NCBI GenBank assembly: GCA_016699835.1
Contig: CP064987.1
Coordinates: forward strand, 62,001 to 126,000
Direction: 5' to 3'
Source: Phycisphaerales bacterium
Lineage (GTDB): Bacteria > Planctomycetota > Phycisphaerae > Phycisphaerales > UBA1924
DNA: 64,000 bases
The translations under genes and the position numbers were made by a program. Every line of letters starts with the position of its first letter. Positions within the stretch are counted from its first letter, which is position 1. The notes below the pieces were generated by a model, which saw only the letters and a program-made list of their open reading frames with translations, had not been told where the DNA came from and ran no database searches. Positions 35,264 through 44,621 of this stretch are shown here, piece by piece.

Positions 35264-36232
35264 ATGTCAGAATCGAAGAATGGTTGCGGCTGTGGACCCG
35301 ACTGCTGCGGCGGCAATGGCTCCGCGACCTCCACGAGGGCCACAGCGGATCGCACCCGTGACGCCGTACGCGAGGGCTACGCCGAGATCGCCCGCAGCGG
35401 CCAATGGTCGGGCGTGAGGCCGGCCTCGGCCCACATGAAATCCAACTCAGACTCATGCTGCAGCGACTCACCCGGCGGCGGCGGGTGCTGCGGCCCAACA
35501 ACGCTGACGCCCGATCAGGTCGCCATCGCCGTGGGATACTCCGAATCAGAGTTGAGCGCACTCCCCGACGGCGCGAACATGGGCCTCTCCTGTGGCAATC
35601 CCACAGCCCTCGCCTCCTTGAAAACCGGCGAGACCGTGCTCGACCTCGGCTCTGGAGGCGGGTTCGACTGCTTCATCGCGGGCCCCCGCGTCGGCAGAAA
35701 CGGACGAGTGATCGGCGTGGACATGACCGCCGACATGGTCGCCAAGGCGCGGCGCAACCTCTCGAACTACCGCGAGCGGAGCGGCCTCGACAACGTCGAG
35801 TTCCGTCTCGGCGAGATCGAGCACCTCCCCGTCGCCGACGCGACCGTCGATGTCGCCATCTCCAACTGCGTCATCAATCTCTCACCCGACAAACGCCAGG
35901 TCTGGCGAGAGATCGCCCGAGTGCTCAAACCCGGCGGCCGAGCGGCTGTCTCCGATCTCGCGCTCGCCAAGCCCCTGCCGCAAAGCGTCCGCGACGACCT
36001 CGAAGCACTCGTCGGGTGCGTGGCGGGCGCCGAACTTGTCTCCGAAGTCCAAGCCGCGATCGAGTCGGCGGGATTTTCAGAGATCCAACTCACCGCCAAG
36101 CCGCAGTACATCGAGGCCATGACCCAGTGGCAGGACCCGCTCTACCAGAAGATCGCGAGCGCGTTGCCCGCCGGAACCGCAATCAGCGACTACGTCGTGA
36201 GCCTCGACATCACCGCACGAAAGCCCAGTTGA
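35264..36232 (+). CDS. arsM: Arsenite S-adenosylmethionine methyltransferase ArsM
   Basis: 322 residues; AAGGAG seven bases before the ATG. The N-terminus is cysteine-rich (GCGCGPDCCGG and SCCSDSPGGGGCCG). SAM motif DLGSGGGFDCF is followed by the three cysteine contexts expected of ArsM: GLSCGNP (about residue 108), SNCVINLS (about 205) and VGCVAGA (about 252). It methylates As(III) to volatile or less bound species. Last gene of the arsR-arsC-arsM unit; no arsenite pump is encoded next to it. Confidence 0.95.
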   Translation: MSESKNGCGCGPDCCGGNGSATSTRATADRTRDAVREGYAEIARSGQWSGVRPASAHMKSNSDSCCSDSPGGGGCCGPTTLTPDQVAIAVGYSESELSALPDGANMGLSCGNPTALASLKTGETVLDLGSGGGFDCFIAGPRVGRNGRVIGVDMTADMVAKARRNLSNYRERSGLDNVEFRLGEIEHLPVADATVDVAISNCVINLSPDKRQVWREIARVLKPGGRAAVSDLALAKPLPQSVRDDLEALVGCVAGAELVSEVQAAIESAGFSEIQLTAKPQYIEAMTQWQDPLYQKIASALPAGTAISDYVVSLDITARKPS

Positions 36233-36311
36233 ACCCTCATGCGCGCACACAGGCTACGGGCGCACGTGGCACGCCCATGGCCTGTATGTTCAGGAACTCT
36301 CGCTCAGCCGC

Positions 36312-37937
36312 TCAGCGCGACGAGGTACGGCTAAACCCCTTGCCCGCCCGACGAGCAGACGAGTGAGGCTTGGCCTTGGGGTGATGCCCGTGCCCCTGCC
36401 CAGACTTCGTCCCCTGTTTCATCCCTGGCTTCCCTCCCGCCTTGCCCGCGTCACGACGGTCCTGTCCGTGAGTCGGCTGCGGCGTCGGCTTGCCCGAGTG
36501 CTTCGGCGCGGCATGCAGATGAGTGTTGCCACCAGGAGGCCGACCACTCTTCATCGCCCCTGACGACCCCTGGACCGAAGGCGAGTGGTCCGATCGCGGC
36601 TTCTCGGTGTGAGCGTGCCCACCATGCGGCTTCCCCGACGGCTTCTTCGTGGCCGGAGGCGTGGACCGATGACGAGGCGACGCCCCAGGTCGATCGGAAC
36701 GGGCCTCATGAACATGCTCACCACGCTCAAGAGGCGTGTGCTGCGGCACAAAGTCACTCGGCAACTTCGAGGCCGGGATCGGCTTCCCGCCCAGCCGCTC
36801 GATCGCTCGGAGCAGCCCCCGCTCATCGCCGCTGCAGAACGAGATCGCGTGCCCCGTGGCGCCCGCGCGACCCGTGCGGCCGATGCGATGCACATACGCC
36901 TCGGGCTCCATCGGAAGGTTGTAGTTGAAGACGTGCGAGATCCCATCAACGTCAAGCCCGCGAGCAGCAACGTCCGTCGCCACGAGCACCCGGGCACGCC
37001 CGCCACGGAACGCGTCGAGCGCCCGCTGACGCTGGCTCTGCGACTTGTTCCCGTGGATGGAATCCGCCGCCGTTCCCTCGCGAGAAAGCCGCTTGGCGAG
37101 TTTGTCCGCCCCATGTTTCGTCTTCGTAAAGACAACCGCCCGCGAGATCTTCGCATCAAGAAGCAGATGCGCCAGAAGCGACGGCTTCTGCTCCCCAGGG
37201 ACGTGGTACAGCGTCTGTTCAATGAGCGGAGCCGCCGAAGCCACCGGCGTCACCGACACAGTCACTGGATCCTTCAGCATCGCCCTCGCCAGGTCACGGA
37301 TATTCGCCGGCATGGTCGCGCTGAACAGCAGCGTCTGACGCTCCTTCGGGAGTTGCCGCCCGATCCGACGGATCGGCTCGATGAACCCCATGTCCAGCAT
37401 GCGATCCGCCTCGTCAAGCACAAAGAACCGAATGCCGCTCAGATCGACATACCCCTGCTCCATGAGATCAAGCAGTCGCCCCGGCGTCGCGACGATGACA
37501 TCCACGCCAGCCTGGAGAGCACGGGTCTGACGGCTCTGCGAAACTCCGCCGTAGATCACCACCTGACGAAGGCCCGAGTGACGCCCGTAGGTGCGGATGC
37601 TCTCCTCGATCTGCACCGCGAGTTCACGCGTCGGCGCGAGAATGAGCGCACGAGCACGCCGCGAGTCACCCTTGGACGAACCCTTCGCCCGTTCGTTCGA
37701 ATCGCTCTTCGCCGCACCCTCGACCTCCCCACGACGGGTCGCCGAGAGTCGATCGATCAGAGGCAGCGAGAACGCCGCCGTCTTCCCCGTCCCCGTCTGC
37801 GCGCACCCAAGCACGTCGCGCCCCTCGAGCAGCGGCGGAATGGCCTTCGCCTGGATCGGTGTCGGCGTGTGATATCCCTCCGCGTCGAGGGTCTTGAGAA
37901 TCTGGGACGAGAGTTTCAGGTCTGCAAACGTGGTCAA
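36312..37937 (-). CDS. DEAD-box RNA helicase, RhlE-like
   Basis: 541 residues from the TTG at 37937, chosen because GGAG lies eight bases upstream and the product then starts TTFADLKLSSQILKTL, the normal N-terminus of this family. Helicase motifs: PTPIQ Q-motif, AQTGTGKT, PTRELAVQ, DEAD, SAT, then ARGLDV and HRIGRTGRAG. After about residue 400 comes a disordered, basic His/Pro/Gly/Lys-rich tail (RPGASPRHRST, KPHGGHAHTEKP) ending in RRAGKGF, probably RNA-binding. Role: RNA unwinding in ribosome assembly or mRNA decay. Confidence 0.93.
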   Translation of the reverse strand: MTTFADLKLSSQILKTLDAEGYHTPTPIQAKAIPPLLEGRDVLGCAQTGTGKTAAFSLPLIDRLSATRRGEVEGAAKSDSNERAKGSSKGDSRRARALILAPTRELAVQIEESIRTYGRHSGLRQVVIYGGVSQSRQTRALQAGVDVIVATPGRLLDLMEQGYVDLSGIRFFVLDEADRMLDMGFIEPIRRIGRQLPKERQTLLFSATMPANIRDLARAMLKDPVTVSVTPVASAAPLIEQTLYHVPGEQKPSLLAHLLLDAKISRAVVFTKTKHGADKLAKRLSREGTAADSIHGNKSQSQRQRALDAFRGGRARVLVATDVAARGLDVDGISHVFNYNLPMEPEAYVHRIGRTGRAGATGHAISFCSGDERGLLRAIERLGGKPIPASKLPSDFVPQHTPLERGEHVHEARSDRPGASPRHRSTPPATKKPSGKPHGGHAHTEKPRSDHSPSVQGSSGAMKSGRPPGGNTHLHAAPKHSGKPTPQPTHGQDRRDAGKAGGKPGMKQGTKSGQGHGHHPKAKPHSSARRAGKGFSRTSSR

Positions 37938-38238
37938 AGAACGATCTCCATCACCACGCGGCAAAAAAGCCGCGGGGCATGACTTGGGCAAATCCGGAAC
38001 CAGTTGGAAATGGTGCAGGAGTGGCCGGCTGGGCGAACACCCGCCGAGTACGCCGGCGAGCGTGCCAGCGGATTCTCGCGAGTGTGGACGCCCGAAGAAC
38101 TTCGGAACACCCACGCGAGGCCACCGGCGATACACGAGTATAGGCGATGCAGGCGACCAAAACCGAAATCAACCGAATCGCCTCAGCGAACCAACTCTCA
38201 AGTCCGGGAACTCGAAATCGCGAGCCGGGCGACTCGCA
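37938..38238. other. Leader and intergenic region upstream of the helicase gene
   Basis: 301 bases between the helicase start and the end of the ABC permease gene, both minus strand. The helicase frame stays open to 38135 but those residues are not family-like, so I read it as promoter and leader. No repeat or RNA gene seen. Confidence 0.4.
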
Positions 38239-39336
38239 CTAGAAATCACGCCGGACAAACAACCCAGCCGCGATCCCCACGACCACCGCCTCGAACGCGA
38301 CCGACGTCCCCAGCACCCACCACAACGGCCTCGCCCGGAACCGCTCCTCGAGTCGCTTCTGCAACGCGCGCTGGTCACGCTCAGACATCCTCGCCCCCAG
38401 AGGCCCAAGGTCGCGGTCCGCGAGATTCGACTCCTCATTCGACTCGGGCAGGTTCGCCGACGAGCGAACCACGCGAGAGATCACATCCACCGTCTCCGTC
38501 GTCTTCGGCAGCACCGTCTTCCCCATCCGCATCCCGGTCGCCCACAGTCCCCATGTCTCCGCCGACGATCTGGCCTTCTCCAGATCCTCCTCGGTGCGCG
38601 CACGCCTCGTCGAGTCCGCGGGCAGGTCCCTCAACTTGCTCTCGATCGCCTCCACACGCATCAACTGAAACTCATGCTGATGCACCACGATCCCATCCGC
38701 CGAGTTCGCGAGGAACAACACGAACCACACGATCCCCGTGATCAAAAGCGATGCGATCGTGGACCGTGTCAACACCCCCACAAGCACCATCACGCCAAAC
38801 AAGTACGAGAACACCAGCGTCACCAGCGGCACCGCCACAAACAAACCAAACTCCCACACCCCGCCCCGAATCCCGATCACCAGAAACGACGCCAGCGTGA
38901 ACGCCAGAACCTGAAGCCCGACGAACATCAGCCCCGTCAGATACTTCGTGAGAAACAGCCGCATCCGCCCGATCGGCTTCGAGAGCAACACGTCGATTGC
39001 CCCGTTCGCCAGAAACTCCGGGAACATCCCCGCCGTCGAGACCAGCGCCAGGATCACCGACGCCCAACTCAGCCACACCCCGATCCCCAGGTTCACAAAC
39101 ACCTGCTTGTACATATCTCCAGGCGTGAGCACCGACGAGTTCAGCATCCCAAACCCGAGATGCCATGGCCCGATCGAGATGCCCTCCTCGTCAATGCCGA
39201 GAAGGCCCATGATCACCACGACAAGTCCCGAAATCCCCAGCGAGATCCAGAACAACTTCTTGCTGTTCAACTCGCGATACGCATCCGCAAACATCGCCCA
39301 CGTCTGGATCCCCGCTCGCTTCATACCCGTGCTCAC
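38239..39336 (-). CDS. ABC-2 type transporter permease
   Basis: 365 residues from the GTG at 39336, which overlaps the stop of the ATPase gene (GTGA) and follows AAGGAGG. About six membrane helices: one near residue 30-50, four between about 95 and 225, one at the C-terminus (VLGTSVAFEAVVVGIAAGLF). A soluble charged segment (about 235-335) lies before the last helix. Forms an ABC exporter with the ATPase upstream; substrate unknown. The extracellular or cytoplasmic insert is larger than usual for simple ABC-2 permeases. Confidence 0.88.
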   Translation of the reverse strand: MSTGMKRAGIQTWAMFADAYRELNSKKLFWISLGISGLVVVIMGLLGIDEEGISIGPWHLGFGMLNSSVLTPGDMYKQVFVNLGIGVWLSWASVILALVSTAGMFPEFLANGAIDVLLSKPIGRMRLFLTKYLTGLMFVGLQVLAFTLASFLVIGIRGGVWEFGLFVAVPLVTLVFSYLFGVMVLVGVLTRSTIASLLITGIVWFVLFLANSADGIVVHQHEFQLMRVEAIESKLRDLPADSTRRARTEEDLEKARSSAETWGLWATGMRMGKTVLPKTTETVDVISRVVRSSANLPESNEESNLADRDLGPLGARMSERDQRALQKRLEERFRARPLWWVLGTSVAFEAVVVGIAAGLFVRRDF

Positions 39337-40352
39337 TGGCGCCCCTCCTTCCCATCCATCTTCGCCCCAGGCCCAAGCGCCCTCCCCGTCGTCGGGTCCG
39401 ACACCGCCTCGATGAACAAATCCTCCAGCGTCGGCCGCACCTCGCGCACCGTCCGGATCGACACTCCCTCGCGCCGAACTCCATCGATCACCCTCTGCAC
39501 CACCGCGAGATCCGTCGTCTCCAGCCGCGCCCGCGCCACGCCGTTCGAAGCGCCGATCTCCCACGTCACGCCCGCGGCCTTCGCGCTCGCCTCCAGCGTC
39601 TCCCGCGCCGCTCCTCCAACCGCCTCCACCTCAAACCCGCGCTTCCCCGACGTCAACTCGTCCAGCGTCCCATGGCTCACGACCCGCCCCTGCACAAGAA
39701 TGCTCACGCGATCGCACACCATCTCCAGTTCACTCAAAAGGTGCGAGTTCAGGATCACCGTCCGTCCCTCGTCTCGCAACTTCTGCAGCAGCACACGAAT
39801 ATCCCGACGCCCCACCGGATCCACCCCATCCGTCGGCTCATCCAGCACCACCAGCAGCGGATCGTTCATCAGCGCCTGCGCAATCCCCACCCGCTGACGC
39901 ATCCCCTTGGAATATGACTTCAGCGGCTTCCTGCCCCACTCGCCCATCCCCACTACATCCAGTAACTCCTTCGCCCGCGACCGCCGCGCTCGCAAGTCAA
40001 CACCCGCCATCGCCGCCGAATATCGCAGCATCTGCTCGCCCGTGAGATAATCCGGAAAGCGATGGTGCTCGGGCAGATACCCCATCTTGGAGATCGCCTC
40101 GCGATCCCCGATCCGCTTCCCCAGCACCGTACCCGTCGCCCGCGTCGCGCGGATCACCGTCATCATGATCTTGACGAGCGTGCTCTTCCCCGCACCGTTC
40201 GGCCCGAGCAACCCGAAGACCTCGCCCCGCCGAACGCGAAAGTCGCACCCGCGCAGCGCGTGCACACGCCCACGCCTCCCCCACCCGCCCCGATACACCT
40301 TCTCCACACCCGTCAGGTCAACAAGCCATTCCCCGGCATTCGCGTGCTCCAT
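39333..40352 (-). CDS. ABC transporter ATP-binding protein
   Basis: About 339 residues from the ATG at 40352 (another ATG at 40373 is possible). Walker A GPNGAGKST, signature YSKGMRQRVGIAQ, Walker B LLVVLDEPTDGVDP, switch His in LNSHLLSE. The C-terminal ~100 residues are the DUF4162-like extension common in ABC-2 exporters. Coupled by 4 bp to the permease. Confidence 0.93.
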   Translation of the reverse strand: MEHANAGEWLVDLTGVEKVYRGGWGRRGRVHALRGCDFRVRRGEVFGLLGPNGAGKSTLVKIMMTVIRATRATGTVLGKRIGDREAISKMGYLPEHHRFPDYLTGEQMLRYSAAMAGVDLRARRSRAKELLDVVGMGEWGRKPLKSYSKGMRQRVGIAQALMNDPLLVVLDEPTDGVDPVGRRDIRVLLQKLRDEGRTVILNSHLLSELEMVCDRVSILVQGRVVSHGTLDELTSGKRGFEVEAVGGAARETLEASAKAAGVTWEIGASNGVARARLETTDLAVVQRVIDGVRREGVSIRTVREVRPTLEDLFIEAVSDPTTGRALGPGAKMDGKEGRQ

Positions 40353-40403
40353 GCCACCATTGTTGGACCCCAAGGCGGCCCGCCATGGTGGCCCTCCAAG
40401 GTG

Positions 40404-40425
40404 GCCCGCCTCTCCAGAGGCGGGC
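40404..40425 (+). repeat. Palindromic intergenic repeat (GCCCGCCTCT type)
   Basis: Stem GCCCGCCTCT / AGAGGCGGGC with loop CC, preceded by GGTGG. It belongs to the family of short palindromes seen at 42170, 52888, 56068, 57349 and 57914. It lies between the ABC ATPase start and the end of the GH3-family gene. Confidence 0.75.
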
Positions 40426-40458
40426 TTCGGAACCTACCAACCTCACGAGCGATCTACC

Positions 40459-42096
40459 CTACTTCCCTACCCCAACCCGATCCACTCCCACCACCGCCTC
40501 GAGTATCTCTCGCCCATTCGTGCACCGCGGGCACTTGTGCTGCCCCCCCAACTTCCCCCTCGATTTCATCCACTCATGGAACGCACCAACTCTCAGTGGA
40601 GTGATCGTCGGCTCGCCCATCCCCAACCCATCCGTCCGCTTCGTCGTGTAATCCACATTCTGCGCCTTGAGCGACTCATCGAACGCGCGCCCGAATGCCG
40701 CCATCGCCCCGTCGCTCGCCCCGCCCTCCACCTCGACCGCGAGTTCCAGCCCCGCCCGCCGCTTGATGCCGTTCTCCTCCCCCGGATACACCGGCGCCGC
40801 CGTGAACTCGCCCACCACAACCCCCGCCGCCCGAGCCGCCGCCGCCACCGCCGTCTCAATGTGCTCGACGATCAGGTTCTCGCCAAACGCATTGATGAAG
40901 TGCTTGTGCCGCCCCACGATCCGCAGCCGCGCCGCCCCACGCCCCTCGCCGCGCACCCCATCACCCTCAAGCCCGCCAGGCACCGTGTCAAACTCCACCA
41001 CGTCACCCAGCACATACCGCCACAACCCCGCGCACGTTGTCATCACCACCACATACCGCACCCCCCGCTCCACCTCGTCCGCCGCGAACGCCCGTGGGTT
41101 CGCCGACCCGATCTCCTCCAGCGGCACAAACTCAAAGAAGTTCCCAAGGTCCACCAGCAATCTCAGCCCCGGATCCCCACGCCGATCCTGGATCGCCAAA
41201 AACCCCTCGCTCGCCGGATACAACTCCAGCCGCGTCGGCACATCCGCCCCCTCCGCCGTCCCGCTCCACGCCTTCCGCACCCGCGGATCAAACGGAGCAT
41301 ACTTGACGCCTCCGTGCACAAACGCCAGGAAGTTCGGCCAGATATCCCGCAACGTCTCCGCTATTCGCCCCTTCTCCCGCGCTAACTCCATCATCCGCTC
41401 GAAGAGCACCAACGCCCAACTGCACATCCCACAGACCATCCGCACGTCCTGATCGACGCACGCCCGAGCCATCGCCTCGATCTTGCTCGGCCAATGGCTC
41501 ATCAGCGCCACCTCAGGACCGGGCAGATACACCTCGCTCACCGGCCAGCGAATGAGCGGCGTCACAATCCCCGATAAGTCCCCCGTCCGCACCCCCTTCT
41601 CGCTCGTCGACAAATCCGTCGACCCGCCAAGAAAGAGTGCCTTCCCCGACGTCAATCGCGTCAGCGGCACGCCGAACCGCGCCAGGTGCGCGAAGATGTC
41701 CAACGACGCCCGGAAGTTCGACCGCAGCATCTCCTTCGACACCGGAATGAACTTGTCCCCCGCCGTCGTCCCGCTCGTCTGCGCAAAGTCCCGCACAAGC
41801 CCGGGCCACAGCACATCGGGCTCCGCCCCCTCGCGCATACGCGCGATCATGTCCTTGTACACATACCAGTCCGCGATCGGCACACACTCGCGATACGCCG
41901 AAAGAATCCGCGCGTTCGACAACGCCGCGATCTTCGCGAACTCGTGCGTCCTCCCGAACTCCGTGTCCTTCGCCGCGAGCAGCAGGTTCCGCAACTGCGC
42001 CCGCTGGATCCCCGCGCTGTTCCGCAGCCAATGCCGCTCATCACCAAGCAGCCCGATCCGGGGCGTCAGATACCCCCGCATCCCCGCCCCCAGCAT
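40459..42096 (-). CDS. GH3 auxin-responsive-promoter family protein
   Basis: About 545 residues from the ATG at 42096. It matches the GH3 family of the acyl-adenylate superfamily: DFAQTSGTTAGDKFIPVS is the ATP/phosphate-binding motif, then ELYPASEGFLAIQ and LWRYVLGDVVEF. Plant GH3 enzymes join amino acids to hormone carboxylates; bacterial members have unknown acyl substrates. The frame is open further upstream, but that DNA is occupied by palindromic repeats. An alpha/beta hydrolase lies directly upstream on the same strand. Confidence 0.88.
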   Translation of the reverse strand: MLGAGMRGYLTPRIGLLGDERHWLRNSAGIQRAQLRNLLLAAKDTEFGRTHEFAKIAALSNARILSAYRECVPIADWYVYKDMIARMREGAEPDVLWPGLVRDFAQTSGTTAGDKFIPVSKEMLRSNFRASLDIFAHLARFGVPLTRLTSGKALFLGGSTDLSTSEKGVRTGDLSGIVTPLIRWPVSEVYLPGPEVALMSHWPSKIEAMARACVDQDVRMVCGMCSWALVLFERMMELAREKGRIAETLRDIWPNFLAFVHGGVKYAPFDPRVRKAWSGTAEGADVPTRLELYPASEGFLAIQDRRGDPGLRLLVDLGNFFEFVPLEEIGSANPRAFAADEVERGVRYVVVMTTCAGLWRYVLGDVVEFDTVPGGLEGDGVRGEGRGAARLRIVGRHKHFINAFGENLIVEHIETAVAAAARAAGVVVGEFTAAPVYPGEENGIKRRAGLELAVEVEGGASDGAMAAFGRAFDESLKAQNVDYTTKRTDGLGMGEPTITPLRVGAFHEWMKSRGKLGGQHKCPRCTNGREILEAVVGVDRVGVGK

Positions 42097-42169
42097 CGTC
42101 CCAAACGCCGTTCGAGGTGCCCCAGCCACGAATCCCCCATCATCAAGATGCAAGGCACACTCTTGGTGG

Positions 42170-42223
42170 CACCGCTCTCCAGAGCGGTGATCATGTTCAA
42201 CAGCACCGCTCTCCAGAGCGGTG
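42170..42223 (+). repeat. Two palindromic repeats between GH3 and hydrolase genes
   Basis: CACCGCTCTCCAGAGCGGTG occurs at 42170-42189 and again at 42204-42223: nine-base arms, loop CC. The same 20 bases recur at 52888 and 57349. Confidence 0.9.
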
Positions 42224-42233
42224 TCTTCCCACC

Positions 42234-43073
42234 CTACTTCCGATCCAACTCCTCCAAAAACTCCACCATCGACTCCGCAAACCGCTCCGGAGCCTCGATC
42301 ATCGGTGCATGCCCGCACTGCTCAAACCAAACCAACCGGCTCCCACGAATCTGAGAGTGGAACCCATGCGCGGCCTCGGGCGGCGTCACGATGTCCTGCC
42401 GCCCCCAGATCAAAAGCGTCGGCGCCGAGATCCGTCCGATCTTGTCCCCAAGATGGTTCCGCCGCGCCGACCGCGACAACTTCACCATCGCCCGCGCCCC
42501 CGACCGGTTCGACAACTCCTGGTGCGCCCGGTCCACGTCCGCCGCGTTCATCTTGCTCTGGTCGAAGAACAACTCCCCGATCTTCCGAGTCAGCCACTCC
42601 CGGCTCGGCCTGATCTGGATGTCGCTCACCATGCTCTTCTCGATCAGCCCGCTCGACCCCGCCAGCACAAGCCCCCGCACAAGATCAGGCCGCTCCACCG
42701 CGATCCGCAGCGCCACGTGCCCGCCGAACGAGTTCCCCACAAGCACAGGCAGCCGCGAATCGCCGGTCGACCCCTCGCGATGGTGCCGCTCCAAAAACCG
42801 GATCGTCAACTCCGTCGCGCCATCGATCGAGCAATCGTCCCCGCTCAAACTCAGCAGCGGCAACTCCAGCAGGCAGCACCGCGCCTTGTGCCGGATCCCC
42901 CGAACCACCTCTTCCCAGTGATCGTTCAGCCCCACCAACCCATGCAGAAAAACCACAGGCGAGCCCTCGCCCTGCGCGCTCACCCGCGCACGGACAGGCT
43001 TCCCCGCCAGGCCGACGAGCACGACCGACGAGTCTTCCTCAGAACGATGTGGCTTGGAGGCCGCGACCGACAT
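42234..43073 (-). CDS. Alpha/beta-fold hydrolase
   Basis: 279 residues from the ATG at 43073. Oxyanion-hole HGLVG near residue 45, nucleophile elbow GNSFGG (Ser about 117), acid in LIWGRQDIVTP and catalytic His in FEQCGHAPMIEAP near the C-terminus. A serine hydrolase for an ester, lipid or related bond. It is 138 bases upstream of the GH3-family gene, separated by two palindromes, so an activation/hydrolysis pairing is possible but unproven. Confidence 0.88.
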   Translation of the reverse strand: MSVAASKPHRSEEDSSVVLVGLAGKPVRARVSAQGEGSPVVFLHGLVGLNDHWEEVVRGIRHKARCCLLELPLLSLSGDDCSIDGATELTIRFLERHHREGSTGDSRLPVLVGNSFGGHVALRIAVERPDLVRGLVLAGSSGLIEKSMVSDIQIRPSREWLTRKIGELFFDQSKMNAADVDRAHQELSNRSGARAMVKLSRSARRNHLGDKIGRISAPTLLIWGRQDIVTPPEAAHGFHSQIRGSRLVWFEQCGHAPMIEAPERFAESMVEFLEELDRK

Positions 43074-43173
43074 GCTCGCCCATGATAGGCCTTGGCCTAC
43101 CCCCACCTTGGTATCCACTAATCGCGCAACCGACAGCCCCGCCGCCCCGCGAGTCCTCTCCCCCACTCCAATC

Positions 43174-43899
43174 TCAGAATGAGAACGGGTTGTCGTTCCC
43201 ACGCCGACGGGCCGTCGCCACCGGCGGCTCCTTCGCCGCCAGCCGACACTCCCGCTCCAACGACTGGTGCAGTTTCTCATGCGCTGGATGTGCATCGAGA
43301 TAGTGCAGCAGATCGTCCACCCGCCACGCCGCCGGACTCTCCCCGCCAAGGTCCTTCTCAACCTTTGCGATCGCCGCATCCCCAATCGCTTCCGCCGCCT
43401 CTTCCATCCACTCCACAGGCGGCGCCACCGAAGGATCACCCCAAGGCTTCACATACGCCCGGATCGACACCACCTCCGTCGGCCCCGTCGCCACCCCCAC
43501 GATCGGAACCGTTCCCTTCTTCGTCGTCGGCTCACGCGCCAAGACCAGCGTCGCCACCCGCTTCCGCTCCGTCAACTCCCGAAACACCCGCGCATCCATC
43601 CCGATCAACGGCGGCTGCAACAGGTACATTCCCGCCTCGACCGTCGCGTCCCGCGCCGGCAGCGTCTTCCACAAATACACCCGCCGCGTGTCAACCGCCA
43701 TCATCCGCCGCTGCCGACGAGCCTCCTGCAGAGGCAGACAGATCCGAGCCATCCGCTCATAGTCCCGAAGCGCCCACGCCCGGTCCATCGCCTTCATGCA
43801 CACACGCTCGGCCTCAAAATACGAAGCCTCCGCCAGCGCCTTGCTCGCCTGCTCCATCAACTCATCAACAGCCTTGGACTGGCGAACTGTGGCGTTCAT
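43174..43899 (-). CDS. Protein of unknown function, coupled to upstream unknown gene
   Basis: 241 residues starting MNATVRQSKAVDELMEQASKALAEASYFEAERVCMKAM, a helical TPR-like opening. The middle has beta strands (TVPIVGVATGPTEVVSIRAYVKP). A near C-terminal WRVDDLLHYLDAHP segment and NDNPFSF end follow. No signal peptide or membrane span. The ATG overlaps the upstream gene by 4 bp (ATGA). I do not recognise the family. Confidence 0.75.
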   Translation of the reverse strand: MNATVRQSKAVDELMEQASKALAEASYFEAERVCMKAMDRAWALRDYERMARICLPLQEARRQRRMMAVDTRRVYLWKTLPARDATVEAGMYLLQPPLIGMDARVFRELTERKRVATLVLAREPTTKKGTVPIVGVATGPTEVVSIRAYVKPWGDPSVAPPVEWMEEAAEAIGDAAIAKVEKDLGGESPAAWRVDDLLHYLDAHPAHEKLHQSLERECRLAAKEPPVATARRRGNDNPFSF

Positions 43900-44537
43900 C
43901 GCGCGCCACCTCCACCACCTTTGGGCGCGATCACGTCCGCCAACTCTCGCAGCATCTCCCGCCATCCCACAGCCCGCGCATTCAAATCATGCGCCAGCGT
44001 GTCCGACAACGCCGCCCAGTCCTCGCTCTCCAAACCAGTTTTCAACTCAATGAGAGACGCAGCCAACTCGTCAGCATGCCGAGACACCGGCATCGAGTCC
44101 CCGAGCGTCACGCGATTCAAATCAACCCCAAGAATCGCCGCAGATCGCTCCACCGCATCACGAACCTGCTGCCAAACCCCGAGCGCCTCACCCAACGGCG
44201 CAAGGCACGCCGAAGCCTCACCCTCGCGAATCAATCTCGCGGCCTGAGACTGCACCACCCCAACCTTCTCCACCGCATCCGCCGCATCCAACAGCGTCAC
44301 CCGAACCAACTCCGCGGGACGCGCCGATAACAGCCGAATCTCCCGGACTCCTGCCTCCGTCTGAGGCGGCGACGTCAACATCTCGTCCCCCATCGGGGAC
44401 CCGTCCGCCAACGCCTCGATCACGATCCGCCCCTGGCTCTCCGCCGCGGCCACCCCAGCCGCCAACGCCGCGGCCACGGACGCCAACGCGCCCCCAGCCT
44501 CAGACCGGACCTCATGTCCATCCAGGAATAGCCTCAT
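43896..44537 (-). CDS. Protein of unknown function
   Basis: 213 residues from the ATG at 44537 (the frame is open to 44585). Opens MRLFLDGHEVRSEAGGALASVAAALAAG, then a helical protein rich in Ala, Glu and Leu with no known motif and no export signal. Coupled by 4 bp to the next unknown gene; the two probably work together. Possibly a distant flagellin- or chaperone-like helical protein, but I cannot support a function. Confidence 0.72.
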   Translation of the reverse strand: MRLFLDGHEVRSEAGGALASVAAALAAGVAAAESQGRIVIEALADGSPMGDEMLTSPPQTEAGVREIRLLSARPAELVRVTLLDAADAVEKVGVVQSQAARLIREGEASACLAPLGEALGVWQQVRDAVERSAAILGVDLNRVTLGDSMPVSRHADELAASLIELKTGLESEDWAALSDTLAHDLNARAVGWREMLRELADVIAPKGGGGGAR

Positions 44538-44621
44538 ACTGGGAATCTGCTCCGTGTTCCCCAAAATGCAAGTCAAAATAGGCAAATCACTTCGACAAAG
44601 TGAATAAATTTTCTGTCACAA

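Noticed and set aside
37894..39897. Long + strand frame (about 670 codons) opposite the helicase start and ABC transporter genes
   Set aside because: Composition is Pro/Arg/His-rich and it crosses two well-supported genes on the other strand.
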